Origin: Streptomyces cinnamoneus
Lineage (GTDB): Bacteria; Actinomycetota; Actinomycetes; Streptomycetales; Streptomycetaceae
Assembly (NCBI RefSeq): GCF_014650495.1
Contig: NZ_BMVB01000001.1
Span: forward strand, 437,347 to 501,346
DNA length: 64,000 nt
Reading direction: 5' to 3'
Shown here piece after piece: positions 32,337-41,174 of the stretch. The notes under the pieces were generated by a model that saw only the letters and a program-made list of their open reading frames with translations, did no database searches and had not been told where the DNA came from. The position numbers and the translations under genes were made by a program. How positions within the stretch are numbered: the stretch's first letter is position 1; each line of letters opens with the position of its first letter.

Positions 32337-33121
32337 AGGACATGCCGCAGCGGTACGTGTACGCCTACGCCGTCACGCGGGACTGCGCCGCGGTGGCGGG
32401 AGCCCTGGAGACCGTCACCGGTGTCGCGGCCGAGCCCGTGGGCGGCGTCCGGCACCTGGGGCTCATGGCACTGGCCGGGAGGGTTCCGGCCGCGGAGTAC
32501 GACGAAGGGGCCCTGTCCGAACGGCTGGAGGACCTGCCGTGGCTGGAGGGTGTCGCCCGCGCCCACCAGCGGGTCGTCGACGCCGTGACCGCGGCCGGCC
32601 CCTGCGTCCTCCCCCTGCGGCTGGCGACCGTCTTCCACGACGAGGCCGGGGTGCGCGCCATGCTGGAGGACAGGGGCCAACAGCTGCGTTCGGCCCTCGA
32701 CCGGCTGGACGGACGCACCGAGTGGGGCGTCAAGGTGTACGCCCCCGAGCCCACCGCGGCCCCCCGCCCCCCGGCGCCGCGCGCCACCACGTCCGGCCGT
32801 GACTACCTCCGGCGGCGCGCCGCCGAACGGCACGCGCACCAGGAAGGGGAACGGCGTGCGGGCGAGGCCGCGCGCGGCATCCACACCACCCTCGCCGCTC
32901 TCGCGGAGGAGACCCGCCTCTACCCGCCGCAGAACCCCGCCCTCTCCCGGCACCCGGGCCGCAACGTCCTCAACGCCGCCTACCTCGTCCCGTGGGACAG
33001 CGCCCCGCACTTCACCTCGGCCGTGACCGGCCTCGCCGAGCACGCGCCCGGCGACGGTCTCCGCGTGGAGCTGACGGGCCCGTGGGCCCCGTACTCCTTC
33101 GTCACCCCGGACACCCCGTGA
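32333..33121 (+). CDS. gvpL: Gas vesicle protein GvpL (GvpF/L family)
   Basis: Encodes 262 residues from GTG at 32333; MPQRYVYAYA at 32342 is an alternative start. Family signatures: YVYAYAVTRDC, CVLPLRLATVFHDEAGVRAML, TEWGVKVYAPEP, and the end GPWAPYSFV. It has a longer Arg/Glu-rich central insertion than GvpF, with DYLRRRAAERHAHQEGERR. Overlaps both neighbours by GTGA, so the operon is tightly coupled. Confidence 0.92.
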   Translation: MKDMPQRYVYAYAVTRDCAAVAGALETVTGVAAEPVGGVRHLGLMALAGRVPAAEYDEGALSERLEDLPWLEGVARAHQRVVDAVTAAGPCVLPLRLATVFHDEAGVRAMLEDRGQQLRSALDRLDGRTEWGVKVYAPEPTAAPRPPAPRATTSGRDYLRRRAAERHAHQEGERRAGEAARGIHTTLAALAEETRLYPPQNPALSRHPGRNVLNAAYLVPWDSAPHFTSAVTGLAEHAPGDGLRVELTGPWAPYSFVTPDTP

Positions 33122-33321
33122 CCGGCGCCGCCCTTCCCGCCGACCGCAGGCTGACCCTGGTGGACCTGCTCGACCGCCTCCTGGCGGGCGGCGTCGTCCT
33201 GACCGGCGACCTCACCCTGCGGATCGCCGACGTCGACCTCGTCCGCATCGACCTGAACGCCCTCATCAGCTCCGTCGACGCCTCGGTCGTACCGTCCCCC
33301 TGGGAGGAGCAGCATCCATGA
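33118..33321 (+). CDS. gvpS: Short GvpA-family protein, probable GvpS
   Basis: Encodes 67 residues from GTG. GvpA core only: TLVDLLDRLLAGGVVLTGDLTLRIADVDLVRIDLNALISSVD. Lacks the long tails of the other two GvpA homologues in the operon. Its place between gvpL and gvpK matches GvpS of Streptomyces clusters. Confidence 0.88.
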   Translation: MTGAALPADRRLTLVDLLDRLLAGGVVLTGDLTLRIADVDLVRIDLNALISSVDASVVPSPWEEQHP

Positions 33322-33584
33322 CCCGCCCTCTGGACCTCGACCGGGCCACGATCGAACGCGACCTGGTCAGGCTGGTCCTGACCGTCGTCGAGCTCCTGCG
33401 CCAGCTGATGGAACGCCAGGCCGTCCGCCGCGCGGAACACGGCGACCTCACCGAGGCCCAGGAGGAACGCATCGGCCTCACCCTCATGCTCCTCGACGAG
33501 CGCATGCGGCAGCTCTGCGCCGAGCACGGCCTGCAGATCGAGGACCTCAACCTGGACCTGGGGCCGCTGGGCCCGCTGCTGTGA
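33318..33584 (+). CDS. gvpK: Gas vesicle protein GvpK
   Basis: Encodes 88 residues. The conserved GvpK helix ERDLVRLVLTVVELLRQLMERQAVRR is followed by LTLMLLDERMRQLCAEHGL and EDLNLDLGPLGPLL. Last gene of the gas-vesicle operon. ATGA overlap with gvpS. Confidence 0.92.
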   Translation: MTRPLDLDRATIERDLVRLVLTVVELLRQLMERQAVRRAEHGDLTEAQEERIGLTLMLLDERMRQLCAEHGLQIEDLNLDLGPLGPLL

Positions 33585-33633
33585 CGCGTTGTGCGTGCAG
33601 GACGTGTTGCCGTGCGGTGTCCGGTGCCGGCCC

Positions 33634-33921
33634 TCACAGACTCCAGCCGGACGTCGGTGAGGTCCTGGGTTCGGGGGCCGAGCCATGGGCCTCGACGTCG
33701 TGCTGGGCGGTGTGCAGCAGGCGGCTGCCGAGGTCGCGCAGGGCGCGGCCGGCGGCGAACTCGTCGCCGATCTCCGGAACGTTCTCGTCGCCCGGAGCGC
33801 GGCGGGCCGCCCCCGTTCCGGTGACCGAGGCGGTCCCGGTGTCGAGAACTGCTCGTGCCTTGGTGCTGTCCCCGTCCTCGGTGAGCTGAAGACGGATCTT
33901 CCACTCGGTGGTGTGTGGCAT
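33634..33921 (-). CDS. DUF1876 domain protein
   Basis: Encodes 95 residues. Opens with the family-typical MPHTTEWKIRLQLTEDGDST, then ARAVLDTGTASVTGTGAA and the helix AGRALRDLGSRLLHTAQHDVE. A short Pro/Ser-rich tail follows. dsRBD-like fold, function unknown. Start preceded by GGGAGGAG. Next to another DUF1876 gene on the same strand and just beyond the gas-vesicle operon. Confidence 0.87.
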   Translation of the reverse strand: MPHTTEWKIRLQLTEDGDSTKARAVLDTGTASVTGTGAARRAPGDENVPEIGDEFAAGRALRDLGSRLLHTAQHDVEAHGSAPEPRTSPTSGWSL

Positions 33922-33949
33922 TGCTCGCTCCTCCCGGGCGCGTGCGGAT

Positions 33950-34219
33950 CTAGTGCGTCAGGTGCACCTTCTCGTGCATGACCTCCTGGATCTCGTCGCC
34001 GGCCTTGTCGAGCAGCTGCTCTGCCAGGCCGTTGAGGGCGCGGGCGGCCGCGACGTCCTCGCCGACGCGCTGCTGGCGGCGGTCGGACGGGTTGCGGTTG
34101 GCGATGCCCTGGGCCGCGAGCTGGGAGCCGTCGTGCATCCGCAGGCGCACGTCGGCCTGTGTCGTGGCGTCGATCTCGCGGAACTCCATCTCGATGGTGC
34201 AGTCGACGATCGTCTCCAT
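33950..34219 (-). CDS. DUF1876 domain protein
   Basis: Encodes 89 residues from ATG 34219 (METIVDCTIEMEF), with AGGTG upstream; a GTG at 34228 is a possible alternative. Family core: ATTQADVRLRMHDGSQ, GIANRNPSDRRQQRVGED, AAARALNGLAEQLLDKAGDEIQEV. More similar to the copy at 4301 than to its neighbour at 33634, so the adjacent pair is not a recent tandem duplication. Confidence 0.85.
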   Translation of the reverse strand: METIVDCTIEMEFREIDATTQADVRLRMHDGSQLAAQGIANRNPSDRRQQRVGEDVAAARALNGLAEQLLDKAGDEIQEVMHEKVHLTH

Positions 34220-34260
34220 GGTGATCACCTACAGCCTGTCGGTGGGTCGGCTCGCAGTGG

Positions 34261-35580
34261 TCAGCCCGTACGGGCGGACGCTGCCAGATGGGTGGTGAAC
34301 CAGTCCCGGGCGAGGTCCGCGACGGTGTCCAGCGCCCCGGGTTCCTCGAAGAGGTGCGTGGCGCCGGGCACCACGGCCAGGTGGTTCTCGCAGCGCAGTT
34401 GCTGCGCCGCCTGCCGGTTGAGTTCGAGCACGGTCTCGTCGTGGCCGCCGACGATCAGCAGGGTCGGGGCCGTGACCTGGGCCAGGCGCGGCCCGGCGAG
34501 ATCGGGGCGGCCGCCCCGTGAGACGACGGCGGCGACGGGTTCCTGCGCCGCCGCTGCGTCCGCGGCGGCCCACAGGGCGGCCGCCGCGCCGGTGCTCGCG
34601 CCGAAGTAGCAGACGGGAACGGGCTCGCGCCGCCGCAGCCAGCGCGTGACCTCCGTCAGCCGGCGTGCCAGGGGCTCGACGGCGAAGACGTTCGCCCGGT
34701 CGTTCTCCTCCAGCGGCGTCAGCAGGTCGAACAGCAGCGTGCCCAGTCCGGCGTCGCTGAGGGCCTGCGCCACCGCGCGGTTGCGCGGGCTCAGCCTGCT
34801 GCTGCCGCTGCCGTGGGCGAAGACCACCAGCCCGGCGGCGCCGGCCGGCATGGTGAGGTCACCGGCGAGCGCGACGCGGCCGCCGTCCACCGGTAGTTTC
34901 AACGGGCCGCCGTGGGCGTCGCCGCCACCGCCGTTCTCCCGGGCCTGCTCGGCGTTCCTGCGCAGCAGCTCGATGACCTCCTCGTCCGAGGTCTGCGCGA
35001 AGTCGTGGTACCACTCGCCGACCGCCGCGAACGCGGCCGGGGTGCTGAGACAGATCAGCTCGTCCACCCGGGTGCGGAACTCCGCCGCCGCGTCCGGCGG
35101 TGCCACCGGCACGGCGAGCACCACGCGGGCTGCTCCCTGCGCCTTCGCCACCTGGCAGGCGGCCGACGCCGTGGCGCCGGTCGCGATGCCGTCGTCGACG
35201 ACGATCGCTGTGCGGCCCTCCAGGGGAACGCGGGGTTGTCCCGCGCGGAAGCGCTCCGCGCGCCGGGCCAGCTCCGCCTCCTCGCTGCGCTCGACCTCCA
35301 CCAGGTCGTCCTCGTCGATGCGGCTCATGCGCACGATGTCGCTGCGGATGACCCGCACGCCGCCCTCGCCGATCGCGCCGAACCCCAGCTCGCGGTGGTA
35401 CGGCACGCCCAGCTTGCGGACGAGGATCACATCGAGCGGGGCGGCCAGCGCCCGGGCGACCTCGAAGGCGACGGGGACGCCGCCACGGGGCAGACCGAGC
35501 ACGACCGGATTCTCGCCACGCAGGTGCCCCAGCCGCTCGGCCAGGCGCCGACCGGCGTCCACTCGGTCGATGAACCGCAT
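34261..35580 (-). CDS. Phosphoribosyltransferase fused to an alpha/beta hydrolase
   Basis: Encodes 439 residues from ATG 35580. Residues 1-215 are a type I phosphoribosyltransferase (PRPP-binding loop VVDDGIATGATA; FVARKLGVPY-like VILVRKLGVPYHRELG). Residues about 225-439 are a dienelactone-hydrolase-like alpha/beta hydrolase with nucleophile in YFGASTGAAA, Asp in VGGHDETV and His in PGATHLFEEPG. The fusion is known in Streptomyces; substrates are unknown. Two 15-bp direct repeats (35634-35666) lie 54 bases upstream and may regulate it. Confidence 0.88.
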   Translation of the reverse strand: MRFIDRVDAGRRLAERLGHLRGENPVVLGLPRGGVPVAFEVARALAAPLDVILVRKLGVPYHRELGFGAIGEGGVRVIRSDIVRMSRIDEDDLVEVERSEEAELARRAERFRAGQPRVPLEGRTAIVVDDGIATGATASAACQVAKAQGAARVVLAVPVAPPDAAAEFRTRVDELICLSTPAAFAAVGEWYHDFAQTSDEEVIELLRRNAEQARENGGGGDAHGGPLKLPVDGGRVALAGDLTMPAGAAGLVVFAHGSGSSRLSPRNRAVAQALSDAGLGTLLFDLLTPLEENDRANVFAVEPLARRLTEVTRWLRRREPVPVCYFGASTGAAAALWAAADAAAAQEPVAAVVSRGGRPDLAGPRLAQVTAPTLLIVGGHDETVLELNRQAAQQLRCENHLAVVPGATHLFEEPGALDTVADLARDWFTTHLAASARTG

Positions 35581-35633
35581 GATCCACCTCTGGCCCCGGG
35601 GCCCGGCTCCGGGAGCCCCGGAAGGAAAGGGGG

Positions 35634-35666
35634 AAGCCGTAATTCCAAGGAAAGCCGTAATTCCAA
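35634..35666. repeat. Two 15-bp direct repeats upstream of the phosphoribosyltransferase-hydrolase
   Basis: AAGCCGTAATTCCAA occurs at 35634-35648 and 35652-35666, an 18-bp period, in an AT-rich patch within the 5' region of the minus-strand gene. They could be operator half-sites or part of a promoter (the minus strand reads TTGGAATTACGG twice). Confidence 0.5.
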
Positions 35667-35776
35667 TATGACGGGCTTCGGGGGGATAGTCCACAGGGGT
35701 CCCACGACCTCCCGGAGGCCGCACGCGTACGCCGTCCCCCGCCCGTTTCCCCTCTCCTCTCCCCGCCCCTCCCCGC

Positions 35777-36208
35777 TCAGCCGCCCGCCCGGCCCTCCTC
35801 CGTCAGCGCCCGGCGCACCCGGGCCGCGACCTGTGCCGCCTCCTCCTCCGAGGCGTAGCGCGTGCGCGGCCAGAAGAAGCCGCGCAGCCCGTCCTTGCGG
35901 TTGCGCGGCACCACGTGCACGTGGAAGTGCGGCACCGACTGGCTCACCCGGTTGTTCGCGGCGACGAACGAGCCGGCGGCCCCCATGCCGCGCTCCACCG
36001 CCCCCGCGACCCGCTGCACCCGGGTGAAGAACGGACCCACCTCCTCGGCCGGCAGGTCGGTGAGCGTCTCGGCGTGCCGCTTCGGGACGACCAGCACATG
36101 GCCGGGAAACAGGGGCCGGGCATCGAGGAAGGCCACCGCCGTCTCGTCGTCGAGGACGCGGTGCCCGGCCGCCCCGCCCGTCGCGATCGCACAGAAGATG
36201 CAGTTCAC
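35777..36208 (-). CDS. HIT-family nucleotide hydrolase/transferase
   Basis: Encodes 143 residues from GTG 36208 (VNCIFCAIATGG), the typical HIT start; a GTG/ATG further upstream at 36238 would translate through a 14-bp tandem repeat. Features: FPGHVLVVPKRHAETL, NNRVSQSVPHFHVHVVPR with the histidine triad HFHVHVV, and a C-terminal helix. Hydrolyses dinucleotides or nucleotidyl-amine bonds; exact substrate unknown. Confidence 0.9.
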   Translation of the reverse strand: MNCIFCAIATGGAAGHRVLDDETAVAFLDARPLFPGHVLVVPKRHAETLTDLPAEEVGPFFTRVQRVAGAVERGMGAAGSFVAANNRVSQSVPHFHVHVVPRNRKDGLRGFFWPRTRYASEEEAAQVAARVRRALTEEGRAGG

Positions 36209-36210
36209 GA

Positions 36211-36238
36211 CACCAGTGAACCAACACCAGTGAACCAA
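36211..36238. repeat. Two perfect 14-bp tandem copies at the HIT gene start
   Basis: CACCAGTGAACCAA is present at 36211-36224 and again at 36225-36238, immediately 5' of the HIT start codon on the minus strand. Probably a slippage duplication that makes the annotated start uncertain. Confidence 0.7.
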
Positions 36239-36312
36239 CCGCCGTCCCGCATCCGGCGGGAATCGCGCGCTCCGGGCGGTGCCCGGGCCCCGCCCGGGGC
36301 AGGCATCACCGC

Positions 36313-37077
36313 ATGCCCCTGCTCGTGGGAACCTCGGGATGGCAGTACAAGGACTGGCGCGGCGACCTCTACCCCGCCGACCTGCCGCAACGCCTGTGGC
36401 TGGAGGAGTACGCGGCCTCCTTCGCGACCGTCGAGAACAACAACGCCTTCTACCGGCTGCCCACGCCCGAGACGTTCGCCGACTGGCACGACCGCACCCC
36501 CGCCGGCTTCGTCATGGCCGTCAAGGCCAGCCGCTATCTCACGCACATCAAGCGGCTGCGCGACCCCGAGGAGCCGGTCGAGCGGCTCCTGCGGCATGCC
36601 GCCGGCCTGGGGGACCGGCTCGGGCCCGTCCTGCTGCAGCTGCCGCCCACGCTGCACGCCGACGCGGCCCTGCTGGACGCCGCGCTGCGCTGCTTCCCCC
36701 GCCGGGTGCGGGTGGCCGTCGAGCCCCGCCACGGGTCGTGGTGGACGGACGAGGTGCGGGCCGTGCTGGAGGGCCGCGGCGCCGCGCTGTGCTGGGCCGA
36801 CCACGATTCCCGGCCCGTGACCCCGTTGTGGCGCACGGCGGACTGGGGGTACGTGCGCTTCCACAGCGGCCGGGCGCAGCCGTGGCCCCGCTACGGGCGC
36901 CAGGCGCTCACCACCTGGGCCGGGCGGCTGGCGGACACCTGGCCCGAGCGGGCCGACGTGTACGCCTACTTCAACAACGACCCCGGCGGCGCCGCCGTCC
37001 ACGACGCGGTCGTCTTCGCCCGCGCGGCCGCCCGGCGGCACCGCACGGTCAGCCGGACCCCCGCCCTGCGCGGCTGA
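36313..37077 (+). CDS. DUF72 domain protein
   Basis: Encodes 254 residues, a TIM-barrel family of unknown enzymatic role. Signatures: LVGTSGWQYKDWRGDLYP at the N-terminus, FATVENNNAFYRLPTPETFADW, FVMAVKASRYLTHIKRLRDP, GPVLLQLPPTLHAD, VAVEPRHGSWW, and near the end DVYAYFNNDPGGAAVHDA. Full length, cytoplasmic. It stands between HIT and a Rho-N-like gene. Confidence 0.9.
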   Translation: MPLLVGTSGWQYKDWRGDLYPADLPQRLWLEEYAASFATVENNNAFYRLPTPETFADWHDRTPAGFVMAVKASRYLTHIKRLRDPEEPVERLLRHAAGLGDRLGPVLLQLPPTLHADAALLDAALRCFPRRVRVAVEPRHGSWWTDEVRAVLEGRGAALCWADHDSRPVTPLWRTADWGYVRFHSGRAQPWPRYGRQALTTWAGRLADTWPERADVYAYFNNDPGGAAVHDAVVFARAAARRHRTVSRTPALRG

Positions 37078-37196
37078 CCCCGCCCCGCCCGCCCACGCCC
37101 CCCCGGCGCGGCCGCCACGCCCTGCGCCGCCCGGCCGCGCATGCCACGCTGAACGGGGGGCAGCAGCAGTTGCGGAGGCGAGCGAAGGAGCGGCAG

Positions 37197-37520
37197 ATGC
37201 CCAGGGGATCCAGCCCGAAGCGCGAGCGGCAGTACGAGCACATCAAGGACAGCGCCAAGGACCGCGGCGAGAGCGAGAAGCGCGCCAAGGAGATCGCGAG
37301 CCGGACCGTCAACAAGGAACGGGCCCGCGCGGGGGAGTCGAAGACCGCCAGCCGCAGTTCGCTCGACGACATGTCCTCGTCCCGGCGGGGCGGCCAACGC
37401 TCGCACTCCGGAGCGCAGGGGCCCACCAAGGACCAGCTGTACAACGAGGCCAAGAAGAAGAACATCCACGGCCGGTCCGACATGACCAAGGCGGAGCTGA
37501 AGAAGGCGCTGGGCCGCTGA
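37197..37520 (+). CDS. Rho-N/SAP-like small basic protein (annotated elsewhere as plasmid stabilization protein)
   Basis: Encodes 107 residues. The N-terminal two-thirds is Lys/Arg/Ser-rich and probably disordered (PKRERQYEHIKDSAKDRGES, then EIASRTVNKERARAGES). The last about 35 residues, TKDQLYNEAKKKNIHGRSDM followed by TKAELKKALGR, form a Rho N-terminal/SAP-like helix-extended-helix that binds nucleic acid. GAAGGAG precedes the start. A related family in Actinobacteria is labelled plasmid stabilization protein without experimental support. Confidence 0.8.
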   Translation: MPRGSSPKRERQYEHIKDSAKDRGESEKRAKEIASRTVNKERARAGESKTASRSSLDDMSSSRRGGQRSHSGAQGPTKDQLYNEAKKKNIHGRSDMTKAELKKALGR

Positions 37521-37597
37521 GGACGCCCCGCGTTTGTAGGAACCGGACAGGCCGCTCCTCCCAGCGCTGACGACGACCCCACCAGCGGTGGCGCTGC

Positions 37598-38848
37598 GTG
37601 ATCGGTGAGGATGAGCGGGTGCCCGAACTCCTCGACCCCGCCGACCCCGCCTTCGCGCGCGACCCGTACCCCTACTACGCGCGGCTGCGCGCCCAGGGGC
37701 CCGCGGTGCGGGTGCCGCTGGCCAACGGCACGCACGCCTGGCTCGTCACCGGCTACGAGCAGGCCCGGGCCGTCCTGGCCGACCCCCGGTTCTCGAACGT
37801 CCCGCCGGCCGCGGCGGGCCGGCCCAAGCCCGACTCCCCGGCGCAGCGCGCCCGCGGCTGCCTCGCCCGCCACATGCTCAACTCCGACGCCCCCGACCAC
37901 GTCAGGCTGCGCCGGCTGACCACCGCCGCGTTCACCCCGCGGCGGGTCGACGCGCTGCGCCCGCGCATCGAGCGACTGACCGACGCACTGGTGTCGGAGG
38001 TGGCCGGCCGGCTGGCCCGCGAGGGCGTCGTCGATCTCGTCGACGCCTTCGCCTTCCCGCTGCCTGTCCTGGTGATCGGCGAGGTACTGGGCGTGCCCGA
38101 GGCCGACCGGGCCGACCTGCGGGAGTGGACGTACCGGGTGGGATCGCCCGCCGACGCGCTCGCGCGGGGCGCGGTCGACGAGGCGTGGGCCGGGCTCCAC
38201 TCCTACTTCTCCGCACTGATCGAGACCAAGCGCAGGACCCCGGGGGACGACCTCTTCAGCGCGCTGGTGCACGACGCGCGCGAGGGCGGCCTCGACGACG
38301 GCGAGCTGCTGGCCATGGCGTTCCTGCTGCTGTTCGCCGGCTACGAGACGACCATGAACCTGCTCGCCTCGGCGTCCCTGCTGCTGCTCACCCACCCCGC
38401 CGAGGCGGCCGCCGCGCGCGGCGGTGACGAGGCCCGCTGGAACGCCGTGATCGAGGAGACCCTGCGGCACGCGAGCCCGCTGGAGGGGACCACCTGGCGG
38501 CGGACCACCGAGCGGGTCGACCTCGGCGGCGGAGCGGTCATACCGGCCGAGGACTCGGTCCTCGTCGTCCTCGCGGCCGCCAACCGCGACCCCGGCCGCT
38601 TCCCGGCCCCCGACGCCTTCCGGCCGGCCCGCTACCTGACCGACGCCGAACGCCCCGCCCCGCACCTGGCCTTCGGCCACGGACCGCACTTCTGCCTCGG
38701 CTCCCGCCTGGCCCGCATCGAAGCGGCCGTCGCCCTGCCGCGCCTCTTCGACGCCCTGCCCGACCTGACCCTGGCCGCCGACCCAACCGAACTCCCCTAC
38801 CGCCCGGGGCTCCTGGTCCGCGGCCCCCGCCGGCTCCCCGTGCGCTGA
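37598..38848 (+). CDS. Cytochrome P450
   Basis: Encodes 416 residues from GTG. Diagnostic P450 motifs: I-helix FLLLFAGYETTMN (oxygen-activating AGxET), K-helix EETLRH (ExxR), and haem-binding FGHGPHFCLGSRLARIE with the axial Cys. The N-terminus (DPYPYYARLRAQGPAVRV) is soluble, as usual for actinobacterial class I enzymes needing ferredoxin and reductase; neither is adjacent. Substrate unknown. It precedes zwf by 77 bases on the same strand. Confidence 0.93.
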   Translation: MIGEDERVPELLDPADPAFARDPYPYYARLRAQGPAVRVPLANGTHAWLVTGYEQARAVLADPRFSNVPPAAAGRPKPDSPAQRARGCLARHMLNSDAPDHVRLRRLTTAAFTPRRVDALRPRIERLTDALVSEVAGRLAREGVVDLVDAFAFPLPVLVIGEVLGVPEADRADLREWTYRVGSPADALARGAVDEAWAGLHSYFSALIETKRRTPGDDLFSALVHDAREGGLDDGELLAMAFLLLFAGYETTMNLLASASLLLLTHPAEAAAARGGDEARWNAVIEETLRHASPLEGTTWRRTTERVDLGGGAVIPAEDSVLVVLAAANRDPGRFPAPDAFRPARYLTDAERPAPHLAFGHGPHFCLGSRLARIEAAVALPRLFDALPDLTLAADPTELPYRPGLLVRGPRRLPVR

Positions 38849-38925
38849 CACCGGCCGGCCACGGCCCGCGGCCGAACGGGTGACGAAAATCGCGCCCGGG
38901 CGGCGCCTGCCGGAAGGTGGGAGGT

Positions 38926-40427
<1,502 letters not shown>

Positions 40428-40431
<4 letters not shown>

Positions 40432-41174
40432 CGAAACTCGGCCTTCCCGACGGCATCCGCGCCTGCCTGTTCGACATGGACGGCGTACTGACCCAGACGG
40501 CCACCGTGCACGCGGCGGCATGGAAGGAGACCTTCGACGCCTTCCTGCGCCGCCGGGACGGCGCCGGTTTCCGGCCGTTCGACGCCGCCGGGGACTACGA
40601 CGAATACGTCGACGGAAAGCCCCGCGCCGACGGCGTGCGCTCCTTCCTCGCCTCCCGCGGCGTCACCCTGCCCGAGGGCGGCGACGACGACCCGCCCGGT
40701 TCCGACACCGTGCGCGCGCTCGGCGACCGCAAGAACGCCCTCGTCCTCGAAAAGATCAAGGAGATGGGCGTGCGGGCCTACCCCGGCTCCGTCCGCTACG
40801 CCGAGGCCGCGCGCGACGCGGGGCTGCGCCGCGCCGTGGTGTCCTCCAGCGCCAACTGCCACGACGTGCTCGTCGCCGCCGGCATCGACGGCCTCTTCGA
40901 GGTGCGCATCGACGGGCTGGTCGCCGCCGAACAGCACCTCCCGGGCAAGCCCGCGCCCGACACGTTCCTCGCCGCGGCCCGCGCCCTGGGCGTACCCCCG
41001 GCCGAGGCCGCGGTGTTCGAGGACGCGCTCGCGGGCATGGAGGCCGGCCGCGCCGGGAGGTTCGGCTTCGTCGTCGGCGTGGACCGGGCCGGCCAGGCCG
41101 GGGCGCTGCGCCGGCACGGAGCGGACGTCGTCGTGGAGGACCTCGCCGAGCTGCTGGAGGAGGACGCGTCGTGA
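40428..41174 (+). CDS. Beta-phosphoglucomutase-like HAD hydrolase
   Basis: Encodes 248 residues. HAD motif I is CLFDMDGVLTQT (nucleophile and acid Asp), motif II AVVSSSANCHDVL, the substrate loop LPGKPAPDTF, and motif III AAVFEDALAGMEAGRAG. It is typical of beta-phosphoglucomutase/phosphatase subfamilies that accompany GH65 phosphorylases and interconvert beta-glucose-1-phosphate and glucose-6-phosphate. Overlaps zwf (ATGA) and the GH65 gene (GTGA), consistent with a shared pathway. Confidence 0.9.

Noticed and set aside
37197..37520. Toxin-antitoxin or plasmid maintenance system
   Set aside because: The family label plasmid stabilization is not backed by a partner toxin, ParE/RelE fold or adjacent small gene; the visible feature is a Rho-N/SAP-like helix pair.
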